64,000 bases of DNA from Lentinus brumalis (GCA_001792895.1 MARA01000020.1:1-64000), one strand, 5' to 3'; numbered from the stretch's first letter, positions 31,485 through 43,070 are shown. Translations and numbers: made by a program. Notes: generated by a model from the sequence alone, not told the origin.

Positions 31485-32060
31485 GCACATGATCGTCCGG
31501 GACGACCATACCCGTTATGCATTGCTTCTGCTAGGGACATTGGCGAACGAAGCGCGGGCGCGAGACCGCTCCAGCAGATGGTCGTCCGGGACGACCATAA
31601 CGGGCATGGAGATGACGAGCAACACGCGCGCGAGGGGCCCGTTGCGCCTGTGGTCGTCCGGGACGACCATGCCCACACAGAGTCCAAGGGACTTGCCGAG
31701 CAACGCGCGCGCGAGGGACCCTTCAGCAGACGGTCGTCCGGGACGACCATACATCCATGGAGATGACGAGTAACACGCGCGCGAGGGACCCGTTGCGCCT
31801 GTGGTCGTCCGGGACGACCAGTCCAAGGGACTTGACGAGCAACGCGCGCGCGAGGGACCCTTCAGCAGATGGTCGTCCGGGACGACCATAACGGGCATGG
31901 AGATGACGAGCAACACGCGCGCGAGGGACCCGTTGCGCCCGTGGTCGTCCGGGACGACCATGCCCACACAGTCCAAGGGACTTTACGAGCAACGCGCGCG
32001 CGAGGGACCCTTCAGCAGATGGTCGTGCAGATGGTCGTCCTGGACGACCATCGAGAAATT
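31485..32060. repeat. Family-2 palindrome array upstream of the methyltransferase exons
   Basis: About eight copies of TGGTCGTCCGGGACGACCA (central base G; the last one T) are separated by AACGCGCGCGCGAGGGACCC-type spacers and GGCATGGAGATGACGAG. The spacers form a higher-order repeat of two alternating segments. Confidence 0.9.
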
Positions 32061-32126
32061 GGTGCGTTCAGAGTGAGCTACGCGTGAATTCACCCAACGC
32101 GTGTTGTACGGGACCAGTGAATAGTA

Positions 32127-35100
32127 TCAATAAAATGAAACCTGCACTACACATGGATGTATCGGTGACCGGACCCATTTATAATGTATGCTGGACGTCC
32201 CAATCCATGAAGTCGCGCAGGTCGGGGAAGGGGGTGGGGCGGGCCGGGGGCCACTGATAGGCAACAGGCGGCTGACAGTAGGGGTGGGAGGAGTCGGGGG
32301 GCGTGGAAGCTCCAACATGAACCGGTACTGGCGTATAGGAGTGTGCGGCGCGGGGGTGGCTGGGCGAGAGAGATCTAGATCACGGAACGGGTTTGTGGGC
32401 GAGTCAAAAGGGGAGGTTGTGGGTGACTGGACAGGAGCATTGTTGGGCGAGTCCACAAAAGGGTTTGTGGGAGACTCGAGACTCAGCAGAGAATCAGAGC
32501 GTCGGTGCTGCTGGGGTGTGCGTGGTTGCCAGCCCCCTCGTGCAGACAGATGATCTGATTCAAAACGCGGCTGCTCGATAGGTGGATCCTCTTCGTCTTC
32601 TTCCTCTTCCTCGCGGAGGTTCCGGGCGGCGGCGGCGTCTGCAGCCTCGCCTTCTTCGATGAATCTCTGAACCGCAGCTCTACAGTCCTCAACTTGCGCC
32701 ATGGCCATAACCCAAGGGTCTGGCCTCCGCTGCTGGGGGTGCTCTTCCTCCTCTTCCTCTTCCTCTTCCTCTTGCTGTGGGCCGGGCAGGCGAGGACGAC
32801 TGTTAACGGGAGGGGACCGGCGTGGAGAGTCTGGTTCCTCTTCCTCTTCCTCTTCCTCTTGCTGTGGGCCGGGCAGGCGAGGACGACTGTTAATGGGAGG
32901 GGACCGGCGTGGAGAGTCTGGTTCCTCTTCCTCTTCCTCTTGCTGTGGGCCGGGCAGGCGAGGACTGTTAATGGGAGGCGACCCGCGAGGAGAGTGCCGA
33001 GGGATGGGAGAGTGGGGAGTGCTGATGCTACGTGTCAGGCTGCGACGTGGGCCAAAGACCTGCGGGGGTGCGACGGACTCGCGATGGTTAGCGCGTGCCT
33101 GCTGCGCTAACCATGCCTGGTCTTCCTCTTCGAGGACCTCTCTTTCGTTGCGAACCTGCTGTGCCAGGTCCTCGGGGTCATAAAGGGCAATGTCGCGCAC
33201 ACTGTCAAGTAGACGTCTGTTGACGGCGATGTTGACGGCGGGGCCGGTGAGATCCTCGGGGTAGCGAAGCCAGCCGTTTGTGTTGTGTCTGGCCTTGGTG
33301 TCCCACATGCGATCAGTACTCGCGTGCGGAACCCACAAAAGGCCTAGGAACTTCTCTTTGAGAAGGAGGCGCACAATGTTGGAACTCCGTGTGGTTAGGC
33401 TGTCGAGTTCTGCCAGGTAGTCGCGGAAGTATTGAGCATTGCGGAAGTTCTGGAGGTTAGGCGCAATCGGCTTGCCCTTGGGAGGATAATAACGCGGGAA
33501 CATCATGTCCTTCCACTCGTCTTCGGACAAGATCCGTATGTACGCAGCCTGGAAGGGGAGCGCGGTGACACTCTTGAATACTTCCTCGTTGGCCGCCTGG
33601 CGCTCGGCAAGGGACATGGTTAGGCGGGAGGGGGCCAGACGCGAGCGGAAGTTGGGGGCGCACTGAATGATGTCGGAAGGGAATTGGGCCCAGATTTTGG
33701 AGAAAACACCATCCAACGGCCGCTCGGGTTCAAGGTCCTCGAATCCGCCGAGGTTGTCGACGTCATCCCCAGTCATCTGAAGGCGTCGCTGGCGACGAAC
33801 CCCGCGGTCCTGCAGGCCAAAGTCATGCAGCACGGGCTCCTGGAGAAGGGTGACCTCCTGGGTCGGGCGCCGGTTGTTGGTCCGCTCGCGGTTGGAGCGC
33901 GACAGCCTGGACAGCCCGAGTGCCATGCCAGAAACCGCCTGCTGAGCGGCAGGGAAGCCTCCTGTCTGCCCATACATCAGGCCGAGTTGGAATGGGTCGA
34001 TCGTGCGGTCCGCGGGCAGACGGAGGTAGCCCCCACCGCGGTCACGAACAATGGCGCATATGAAGTACACCCCACGTGGTTCCAGGCATGGTACCATGTT
34101 GTCCTCGTCCACCTCCGCCCCTGCATTCTCCTCGTCCTCGGGATCGGCGTCGGGGTCATACCAGTATGCACATGCCTTCGCGAGCTCCTGCTCAGCCGGG
34201 CGCTCGCTGGGCCGGTACATCACTGCATTCATCATGTACACGGTGACCGAGGCGAGCATCATGTTTGGCATCCAGCGGCGAGCCGCCCCTGGAGTGTCCT
34301 TGATCTCACTCAAGAGCTTGTACATGGCTGCCAGTCGGTAGAACTTGAAGTACCTAGGGAGAGGGTCGGTCTGCGTTCACAAAGATATTCTAACCGGACG
34401 TACCACCACATAGAGGCAGGGATCGCAAGTATGGATTGTTCCACCAGCGCATTGGGGAAGTCCGTAAGAGACTGCCTCGCATAGGCCGCATTGACACGAA
34501 TCTCGAAACGGGCTGTACCGTCCTGTATGACACCGTTTCGCCCTGCACAGTCCAGGAAGGTGGTGCTAATGGTGTCCATGTCTTGCAAGAGCTTCTCAAT
34601 TTTGCCTGGAATGAGGTCGTACGAGCCGCGCCGACGATAAACCCCGTTGTTCATTTGGTAGGTGGCCGCCTTGTCCGTGGTGTAGACATTGCAATAGACA
34701 ACATGATCATGCCGCCCGCGGCTGCGAGGTTCTAGGCGGAAACCGGCAAAGTCAGAGAGATGAGCGCTGGCATCCTGACGGTATAGCTTCTGGCTGCGTG
34801 CCAGGTCCTGCTCGACATTCGGTCCAATGGAAGGAAGGGCGTGGCGAATGAGACGAGGATGAGCAACAGTAAGCCACTGCAGCACGTAGCCCTCTTCGTG
34901 AATGTCGATGGCGACGTCAACAAACCAGCGGGTTTGCACCTCCTCCGCAGGAACCAAGGTCAGGTCCAAGGGAGCCAGCAACGCCTCGAGAGCCTCCCTC
35001 CGGGCCTCCTCGTCACCGGGATCATGGAGTGTCTGAGCTTTGACTCCTCGCGCCTCGACCTCGAAGAACGCGTCCGCGAACGACGCCCCGAGGAGGGCGA

Positions 35101-35820
35101 GCTTTTGCAGGAACAGCGGGGCAAAGTCATCCAGCGCGGAAGCAGGAAGGTCGTGGGTGATCGTGCCAAGTTGCCCTCCGCCGCCGCGCGCGAGAGTGGT
35201 TGCATGGCGATAGTTGTTGGGCCATTGCGCGGCTACCTCGGGCAGGAGTTCACGGACGCTTGGTAGCAGGGCTCGGTCATAGATGCTGGCGAAATGCTCC
35301 GGAGGAATGGCAGGGTTCGTGTGGGGGTCGAACCGGTGGGGAAAGAACACGCGCACTTGATGGCGGACTCCGTATTTGGCAAACATGAAGTTTGGGATCT
35401 TGTGAAGCGGAACTTCAACCATGCGCTCCTGCGCTAGTCAGCTCGTACTACGTGCGATGGTGACTCAACACTCACTCCCCGTCTAATAGGATACGTAAGG
35501 TGCACGTCCGTGGTGAGCGTTTCGCGGAAGGGCGGCACTGCGTGGATCGAGAGCGCTGCTGTGAAGGGCAGATGCTCGGTGAGGCCGATCAGAGAGTCGA
35601 AGTCCCCGCTGACAGTCGGAGACTCGGGAGCATCGAGGTCGAGGGTCGGATTGAGAAACAAACGACGCGCCTCTCCGTCGATGTCGGCCCGCCCAGCAAG
35701 AATGTACTGCATAAACGCGTGGCCGTCATCGTCAGTGTCAGCCAAGTCACGAGCAGTCAAGAGAAACTCTTCCAGCCCAACGGTCTTGGGAGGGAGGTAC
35801 TCGTCAGGGAACAGAGGCAT
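32127..35820 (-). CDS. Gene D: large orphan protein with Pro/Glu-rich repeats
   Basis: Three exons: 35476-35820 (ATG at 35820, MPLFPDEYLPPKTVG), 34403-35428 and 32127-34353, with GTGAGT/GTACGT donors and CAG/TAG acceptors; about 1,200 residues. The first two-thirds look globular (KIPNFMFAKYGVRHQVRVFF, SYDLIPGKIEKLLQDMDT, MWW|YFKFYRLAAMYKLL across an intron). The C-terminal third is disordered, with three roughly 28-residue repeats of SPRRSPPINSRPRLPGPQQ plus a Glu run, then Ser/Pro-rich tails. No family is recognised. The reading frame is uninterrupted, unlike genes A-C. A TATATAAT box lies about 35 bp upstream of the ATG. Confidence 0.8.
32735..33000. repeat. Coding minisatellite in gene D (about 84-bp unit, three copies)
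   Basis: The plus strand repeats TTCCTCTTGCTGTGGGCCGG and ACGACTGTTAATGGGAGGGG with variable (TTCCTC)n runs. It encodes a Glu run followed by a Pro/Arg/Ser repeat. Confidence 0.85.
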
Positions 35821-35849
35821 GGTGAGTTGAACATACCCCGCCGCCGCCG

Positions 35850-35870
35850 CCGTTCTATATAATATCCTGG
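35850..35870 (-). promoter_or_regulatory. TATA box of gene D
   Basis: ATATTATATAG on the minus strand, about 35 bp upstream of the gene D ATG and followed by a (GGC)n-rich leader. Confidence 0.55.
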
Positions 35871-36059
35871 AACGAAAAATTTCCCCTCTCAGATGGGGAG
35901 TGATGCCGCCATGGGATTACCCACCAGCCACATTATCGATTACCCCCGGATGATCGCTGTGCCCTGGGTAAACGGAAATGCCTGAATGGTCAGTATGTTG
36001 GCCACAACTGTTTACCCTAACTGCCTGACCACGCCGATCACATTGTTTACCATATTGAG

Positions 36060-36865
36060 CAAGTATGTTACGGGTGGTTAACGAGACCGCTGGGTACTTA
36101 TTTGCCGTTATTTACCTGTGTGGTTCGCGCGTGTATTCTCAGGACGCGCCGAACGCAAGCCCGTTCAATAACGGTGGTCGTCCAGGACGACCACAGGCGG
36201 GGGGACCCCACCAGACGCCGGCGGTGGGCACTCCCACGTACGCAGTGGCGCGATACTCCCGTCGGTACATGTTTGCCGTTATTTACCTGTGTGGTTCGCG
36301 TGTATATGCTCATGCCGCGCCGAACGCAACCCTTGGTGGTCGTCCAGGACGACCACAGGGCGGGGGAGCCCAGTGGTGCGCCAGCGCTTGTGCGTGGTGT
36401 CCCGCACATACTGTGGTCGTCCAGGACGACCACAGGCAGGGGCAGGCCCACGAGGCGCCGGCGCTGCGCACTGCCGCTTACTCAATGGCGGGGTGTTCCA
36501 GCGGGTCCATATTTGCCCTTATTTACCTGTGTGGTTCGCGGTGGATAAACTCAGGAGGCGCCGAACGCAAGCCTAACTGGTCGTCCAGGACGACCACAGA
36601 CGGGGGGAGCCCCATGGTGCGCCAGCGCTTGTGCGTCGTGTCCCGCACATACTGTGGTCGTCCAGGACGACCACAGGCGGGGGCAGCCCCACCAGACGCC
36701 GGCGCTGGGCACTGCCGCCTTTATCTACTTACCTGAGTTACGTACAGTGGCGTAGTCGGTTCTTATAAATCTGTTCTCTGTACTCAGTGGCGCGGTACTC
36801 CAGCAGGTACATATTTGCCCTTATTTACCTGTGTGGTTCGCGTGGATATGCTCAGCCTTTGACTA
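36060..36865. repeat. Degenerate direct repeats carrying family-2 palindromes
   Basis: A unit containing TTATTTACCTGTGTGGTTCGCG recurs near 36107, 36278, 36519 and 36824. Five TGGTCGTCCAGGACGACCA copies (central A) near 36176, 36338, 36412, 36579 and 36656 are each followed by CAGGCGGGGG(C/A)-like sequence and GCGCCAGCGCTTGTG. No gene is supported here. Confidence 0.85.
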
Positions 36866-37050
36866 ATACAGTCTGCCCCGAACGCCAGGCCGGTGGTTAC
36901 CACCCTCTCTATGCAAACGACCAGAATCGCATACGCTAGTAAACGGTTGCATTGAGGTCCCAAGCCCTGACGGTAGAGGTGTTGAGAGAGACTAAAGTGT
37001 CGGCCCTGCTGCCTTGGTTCGTAGACAGTCTAGATAGTGCGTGAGGCAGT

Positions 37051-37056
37051 AAAAAA
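37051..37056 (-). terminator. Pol III T-run terminator
   Basis: TTTTTT on the minus strand, about 22 bp downstream of the tRNA-like gene at 37079-37153. Confidence 0.6.
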
Positions 37057-37078
37057 TACCCGAGCCTGCAAGAACACG

Positions 37079-37153
37079 CAGCCCCGCAGGAATCGAACCT
37101 GCGACCGCTCGATGCCTTCGCAGAGCGGCTTACCCACTAAGCCAGGAGGGCTG
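37079..37153 (-). tRNA. tRNA-like Pol III gene, isotype uncertain
   Basis: Perfect T stem and loop GCAGG-TTCGATT-CCTGC, acceptor CAGCCCT/GGGGCTG, box A TGGCTTAGTGGGT and box B GGTTCGATTCC. The anticodon region CTCTGCGAAGGCATCGAG does not form a normal 5+7 arm. It is 75 nt long, with its own terminator. Confidence 0.65.
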
Positions 37154-37210
37154 GTGCTCAGTACCATCAGAACCCCGTGTCATGCCAATAAGCTGCCGTT
37201 GTCAGGCGAC

Positions 37211-37217
37211 AAAAAAA
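37211..37217 (-). terminator. Pol III T-run terminator
   Basis: Seven T on the minus strand, about 21 bp downstream of the tRNA-like gene at 37239-37313. Confidence 0.6.
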
Positions 37218-37238
37218 GTCACTCGCCACTTATTATAC

Positions 37239-37313
37239 CAGCCCCGCAGGAATCGAACCTGCGACCGCTCGATGCCTTCGCAGAGCGGCTTACCCACTAC
37301 GCCAGTAGGGCTG
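37239..37313 (-). tRNA. tRNA-like Pol III gene, near-identical neighbour copy
   Basis: Same structure as the unit at 37079-37153, with box A TGGCGTAGTGGGT. The acceptor CAGCCCT/GGGGCTG is intact. The two units are spaced 160 bp apart and are transcribed in the same direction. Confidence 0.65.
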
Positions 37314-37544
37314 GTACACAGACCGACCCGAAACTAACCCTCACATGGAAGCAGCCCTCTGGACTCAGTGGTGAACAGAGAACAGAAGAACCGACGCTAC
37401 CGTAAGTAACTCAGGTAATAGGTAACAATTTAATACCCCGCCGGCCCGGTGGCTCAGTAAGGACCGATCTGATATACGGTAAGTCACTCAGCTTATTAAG
37501 ATGTATGTACGAATTTATGGTGCTAAGCGCCACCCGGCCGTGTA

Positions 37545-37860
37545 CATGCGTGGTCGTCCAGGACGACCAGTGTGCGCCGGGAACCCCGGCCGTGCTGGCT
37601 CTGCCACTAGGGACATTGAAACTCTCAAAACATTTCCATGTCCCGGACTCACCATCAGGCAGAGAACCGTGGCTAGAGAGAGAGAGAGAGAGAGAGAGAT
37701 ATTCATTTAGTAGTCATTAAACCCTAAAGTGCAGCGCTACACGACCGTGCCCACAGCCCACCATGTGGTCGTCCAGGACGACCACGGTGTACACTGAGCC
37801 CGCGGAGATTAAGCGCTCGTCCCTCCAGCCCGCTATAGTCGTCCAGGACGACCATTTAGC
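37545..37860. repeat. Family-2 palindromes with a diverged flanking repeat
   Basis: Copies lie near 37550, 37765 and 37838. The segment GAAACATTGAAACTCCCA near 37878 resembles GGGACATTGAAACTCTCA near 37609. A (GA)n microsatellite is at about 37675-37700. No gene is supported. Confidence 0.75.
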
Positions 37861-38104
37861 CATGCTGAGCTGTGCACCAGAAACATTGAAACTCCCAATC
37901 AAATTGCATGTATCGCACACAACAGCAGAGAAGTCACTTAAGTACTCATTATCATCGAGTACAGCGGGACCTCAGGCACATGGAACGGTTGTACATATAT
38001 ACGCATCAATGATACAAGATCTAAAGTACATGCGACAGCGGCGGCCCAAGAAACTAGAGGGGTAACTACGTCTTTGCTATGTGTGTAGTCCGTTACCCGC
38101 TCCT

Positions 38105-41100
38105 CTATGACCGCTTCCCTCTCCTCCGCTTGTCCTTGGCCTTGTCCGCCTTGGCCTCCTGGTCCGCCTTCCCTGCCTTCCTGGGGCCCATTTTGGCGGT
38201 GAGCTCCGAGGCGGCCCCGACGTCGCTCAACTTGTCGAGCAAGTCCGTGTTGCGGCCCTTCCTCAGGCTGCTGCGTCGCTCGTCCCCGGCCACCACCTGC
38301 GCGGGGCTGACCTCAGCGCGCTTCCGTTTGCGGGTGCTGGGACCTGGCTCGCCCTGCGGGATGTCGTCCAAGTCGTCGACCGTGCCGCCGAAGAGATCTC
38401 GAAGGTGGAGTCGCGCGTGGCCTCCCCGTCGATGTCCATCCCCGTGTGGTCCAGGCGGGGCGAGTACCGGTACCACTCGTCCATCTGGAACTCGCCGCCG
38501 CCCTGCTGCTGCTCGTCGGCGGTCTCGTCGGTGCCCTCAGGCTGCCGCGCACCGCCCGCGGTGTCGTCCGCGCCGCCGCCCTGCTGCTGCTCGTCGGCGG
38601 TCTCGTCGGTGCCCTCAGGCTGCCGCGCGCCGCCCGCGGTCTCGTCCGCGCCGCCGCCCTGCTGCTGCTCGTCGGCGGTCTCGTCGGTGCCCTCAGGCTG
38701 CCGCGCGCCGCCCGCGGTCTCGTCCGCGCCGCCGCCCTGCTGCTGCTTGTCGGCAGTGTTGTCGGCGCCGTCGCCCTGCGGCGGGGCGCCCGCGGTTTGG
38801 GACTCGCCGCCCTGCGTCTGGCCATCGGTCGGGGCAACGGTCTGAGGCGGGGGGGCCTCGTCATCGCTCGTCGGGACCGTGGCGGGTGTCTTGGGGGCCT
38901 TGCGCCCGCGCCCGCGCCCGCCCTTGCTGGGGGAGTTGCTAGGACCAGCGGCCGTCACGGTCTTCTTGGCGGACAGGGCGGTCGCCGATTTACGGGGGGC
39001 CCTGGCCCTGCCCTTGCCCTTGCTTGCGCGAGTGGCAGTCTCCGGGACGGGGTTCTCCTCGTCCTCGGTCTCGGGCTCATCGGGCACCACCTCTTCCTCG
39101 ACGATGTCCTGCAATCCCGAGGGTAGCATCGGGAGGACGAGCTTCTCTGTAGACCTAGTCAGCACAGTCAACAAACCATAGCAAAAAAACTTACTCATGT
39201 TGTCCGACGTCTCCAAGAACGCCATGAGGATCTGCGCCTTCGTGAACGACAGGATGTTCAAGAAGATGTCCGTCAGCGTCTTGAGGATCATGCGGTAGAC
39301 GATGACGTCCTTCGTCTGGGGAAGGCGCCAAACGCGGCCGACGAGTTGAGCGTCCTCCTGGCGGGACCAAGTGTTGTCCTGCACTAGCATTAGCAGCCGC
39401 AGACGGTCGGCGAACGCAGAGCTTACCAAGATGATGAGGATGTTGGCCTCCGCAATATTGAGGCCAGTGAGGCCGACGTTGGACAAGATCAGGACTCGCG
39501 GTCCCTCCCTGCCGGCCTTCTTGAACGCGATGAGGTCCGTGTTGCGCGCCGTCATCGATTTCTTGCCGTTGATCTCCACGCAGCTGATGCCGTAGAACGA
39601 CAGGACCTAGAAGTGTGTCAGCACATTTATAAGCGAAAACAAAGCGGGGACTCACCTTTTTGATCAGGTAATTGTTCGAGGGGAAGGCGACATAGATGAC
39701 GACCTTGTCAGGGGGGAGTTAGGGCCACGCGGCTTGGCGATCCAGTCCGTGGTGGGCACCAGCATGTCCTGCATGTACATGTCGGGGTCGCGCTGGTAGT
39801 CTGAGCGGGGAAGCTCAGAGTCCTCCAAAACGTCGGACACCTGGAAGTTGGGGTTGACGACCAGGGGCGGGCGGTTGTCTTGCTCGAGGTGGTACTTGAG
39901 CAGCCGCAAGATCGAGTTCAACTTCGTGGAGGGCTGGAACTTGTAGTCCTCCAGGTTCGCAGGCAGGTAGGCATCATTATCGGCGAGCCTCCAGTGCGTG
40001 TGCGTGCGGCGAAACTTGACGTAGAAACTCTGGGGGAGAATCAGTACTCGCGAAACAATCTCCAAGCGAGGGTGTGGTCGTCCTGGACGACCGTGCGCGC
40101 AAGGGCTCGCGCGGCGACCAAGCGCCCGCATTGGCCTCCACACACGAGTGGTCGTCCTGGACGACCATGCGCGCAGGGGCTCGCGCGGCGACCAAGCGCC
40201 CGCATTGGCCTCCACACACGAGTGGTCGTCCTGGACGACCATGCGCGCAGGGGCTCGCGCGGCGACCAAGCGCCCGCATTGGCCTCCACACACGAGTGGT
40301 CGTCCTGGACGACCATGCGCGCAGGGACTCGCGCGGCGACCAAGCGCCCGCGTTGGCCTCCACATGAGTGGTCGTCTTGGACGACCATGCGCGAGGGGTC
40401 GCGCGATGAAAAAGCGCTCAGAGGGGTGCCCCCACGCATGGTCGTCCTGGACGACCAGCTGCGAGACTGTAGTCAGTGATGGAAAAGAAAACTCACATGG
40501 CCAAAGTTCTTGGCGACCGTCGGCAATGTCGAACCGTACTCATCGACGGTCGCCTGCGCGTGCTCCTCCAAGACGGTGGCCTCTCGCGGGAACGGCTCGA
40601 GGGTGAGGACGACCTCGTTGTACTTGTCGAGGCCAGAGATGGCATTGCCCTGCCAGTCGACCGAGTGGATCGTTCGTCGGATGACGTGGGGGGAGAAGAC
40701 CGCGCGCAACCCGGAGACAAGCCCCGTGAAACTCTGGAGCTGCGCCTTCTTCTCTGGCAGGTCGACCTTGGACTCGCTGACCGATTGCACGAAGTTGTCG
40801 GTCTCCCGGAGCTTCTGGAACTCCTTCGTGGCCTTGCGGTTCGCCGCCAAGATCTCCGTCCTCATCTCGGCCTCCCAGGTGGGGTCGTCGGTCCCCTTGA
40901 TGTCGAGGATCTGGCCGAGATGCCAGACATCCTGGAAGAATTGTTAGTGGATGAATTCCCCGGCGTGGCCGACTACTCACCAGCGGACTGTTGACGATCG
41001 GGGTCGCGGTCATCCCGACCGCCCCAAACGCGCGCAGGCGCAGACCTTTCAACGCAGCCGACCACTTGGTGACGTTGCGGTACTGCCCGATCTCGTCGAT

Positions 41101-43070
41101 GACGAGCAGGCCATAGTCGTGCGTGTAGGCAGTGACCGCCCGGGACGCCTCCGTCACGCCTGTGTCGACCGGGGGCAGATCGAAGCTCGTCCCGAAGCCG
41201 GACGAGTAGAAGTGCAGCCCGTCGCTCGTCACAGCCTAGTAACTCGCGTCAGTACGCACTATGCAGCGGCGTGGACACGGACAGGGACTCACCGTGATCG
41301 TCGCGAGGATGATCTTGTCGCTGAGCTTGAGGTCGCCCCGCGGCGTCATGATCGTGTCCCACACGATCTTGCGCGGGCCCTCCCGGAAGTTGAGCTGGTA
41401 CGGGATGAGGTCGAACGACCCCCACCGCAGGAAGCGATGAATCTCGCCCTCCCATTGCTCCTTCAAGCAGGTGGGGACGACGATCATGTGGGGGCGGTCG
41501 GGGAGGTTCCCATCCGGCGTCTTGCAATTGTACTTTGCTGTGCAAGGGGATCAGCGCATGGGGTTAAACATACTGCTTTGAAACTCACCGAACGCCCCAG
41601 GGAAGCGTCCGTGCTTCTCGCGGTGCCGCCGGAAGAGCTGATACAGGGCTATCACCATCAGCACCTGCATCGTCTTGCCAATCCCGACGTCGTCCAACAG
41701 CAAGACGGGGACCCCATCTCGGATGACGCGGAGCATCATCCCAAGTGCGCCGACCCACTGATGCCAGCGCGGAGCGATCGGGTGCCCCTTGTCGGTCTTG
41801 CAGAAGGCCTGCCACTCCTTGGTCCACGGATCGACGATGCCGTTGCGGTCCTCGACCTCGTTGAACGTCGGCAGCCTTTGCGCGTCGCCAAGGCCGAGCT
41901 GGGCCATCACCTCCTCGGGCGGCATGTGCTGGAAGTCCTCCACGCCGGACTCCCATTCGAACTCGTCGTCGCACTCCGGCATGGCGAGCTCCTCGGGCTC
42001 CTCGTCGGCGTCGGCCATGACGGCAAGTGCGCGGTCGATGTCCTCAGCAACGACGGACACGGTCGCACTATCCGCGAGGCGCTTCAAAGCCCTCCGCAGA
42101 TTGGCCGGGATGGCTGCAAAATGTTGTCAACGCGGTACACGGCAACGGCGATCAGACTCACTGGTTGTGCCTTCGGCCTCCTTGCGCTTGAGCATGACGT
42201 TCTTGACATCGGTCAGAACGGCTTCCCAGTGCTTGAGCTTCGCCACCGACTCGTCGTCCGCGAACTTCTTGAGCCGCTTGACGGCTTGCTCGACCTTGCC
42301 GACATATCTCTTGAGATCGCCGACGGAGAGCGACTCGTTGGCGGTGTCGAGTTCTTGATGTAGGTTAGCAGCTGTGTGACCTGGCAACTACAATCACTTA
42401 CCCTTGAACATGTCATGGAGCTCCGTCTCCGCCTTGTCCGAGTTCAAGCGCGTGCGATTCCACGCACGGGCCTGCTTCTGCCACTCCGCAACGATCCGCC
42501 CCGTGACGATCGGCGCGAGGCGGGGGTCGAGAATCTTCATGGGCCCCTCCACGGCGTCGGGACCGAACATCGCAACAGCAGCGCCGGTGCTACAGCGCTC
42601 GACAACCGGGCAACTATCAGTCAGCAGGAACTGTGACCGATGTTAGTACCTTCGCTACGTGGATACACCCGATCGCTTACCTTGGTGTGCCGGCGCATGG
42701 ACCGCATGAACTCAAAGCCCTCGAATCCTCCCGCCGCCATGGACTCGGCGACCGCCTTCGCCATACCCCATGCAGCATACTTCTTGCGCGCCCAAGTCTT
42801 GAACGCTTCCCGGCCTACCGTGTACTGGTCTTGCTTGAGCCGCATGAACTTCAACCGGGGGCCCGGGCCTGATATTCGCCCGTACGCTGCGATGAAGCTG
42901 CGCGCGTGCTCGTACTTGTCCGCGGGAAAGTCGATGGTCGCCGGGTTGCAGTTGACAGAGAACGGCACGACGGGGAACCCGTGGCGAGCATTGAAGACGG
43001 GCCACGCCCAGACGTCAGCGGTGTCGATGATGAGCTTCGCAACTACGTTGGAGACGTCTTCTGAGGGCAT
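38105..43070 (-). CDS. Gene C: SNF2-like ATPase with unusual motifs
   Basis: About ten exons: 42681-43070, 42402-42630, 42162-42371, 41588-42113, 41292-41537, 40981-41235, 40497-40931, 39656-40029, about 39193-39606, and about 38105-39145. Helicase motifs in order: LLLDDVGIGKTMQVL (motif I; usual DEMGLGKT), MIVVPTCLKEQW (Ia), LLVIDEIGQ (II; usual DEAH), GMTATPIVN (III), RVLILSNVGLTGLNI (V) and DAQLVGRVWRLPQTKDVIVYR (VI). SNF2 ATPases move along DNA to remodel nucleosomes or assist repair and methylation. The C-terminal tail is disordered, with a 26-residue repeat (QPEGTDETADEQQQGGGADE) and a basic end. Frame changes are needed at the G6 run 39711-39716 and near 38393-38400. The 467-nt seventh intron is full of family-2 palindromes; the others are about 40-60 nt. 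Confidence 0.85.
38495..38775. repeat. 78-bp coding minisatellite in gene C
   Basis: About 3.5 units repeat CTGCTGCTGCTCGTCGGCGG and TCTCGTCGGTGCCCTCAGG at a 78-bp period, encoding 26 residues each and keeping frame. Confidence 0.9.
40070..40460. repeat. Intronic family-2 palindrome array (gene C)
   Basis: Six palindromes (TGGTCGTCCTGGACGACCA, central T; one CTTGG variant) lie in near-perfect units of about 73 bp with CGCGCGGCGACCAAGCGCCC spacers. The array lies inside the intron between exons 40497-40931 and 39656-40029. Confidence 0.95.

Noticed and set aside
38079..39126. Plus-strand ORFs over the 78-bp repeat
   Set aside because: They are antisense to the disordered C-terminal tail of gene C, which continues an SNF2-like frame.
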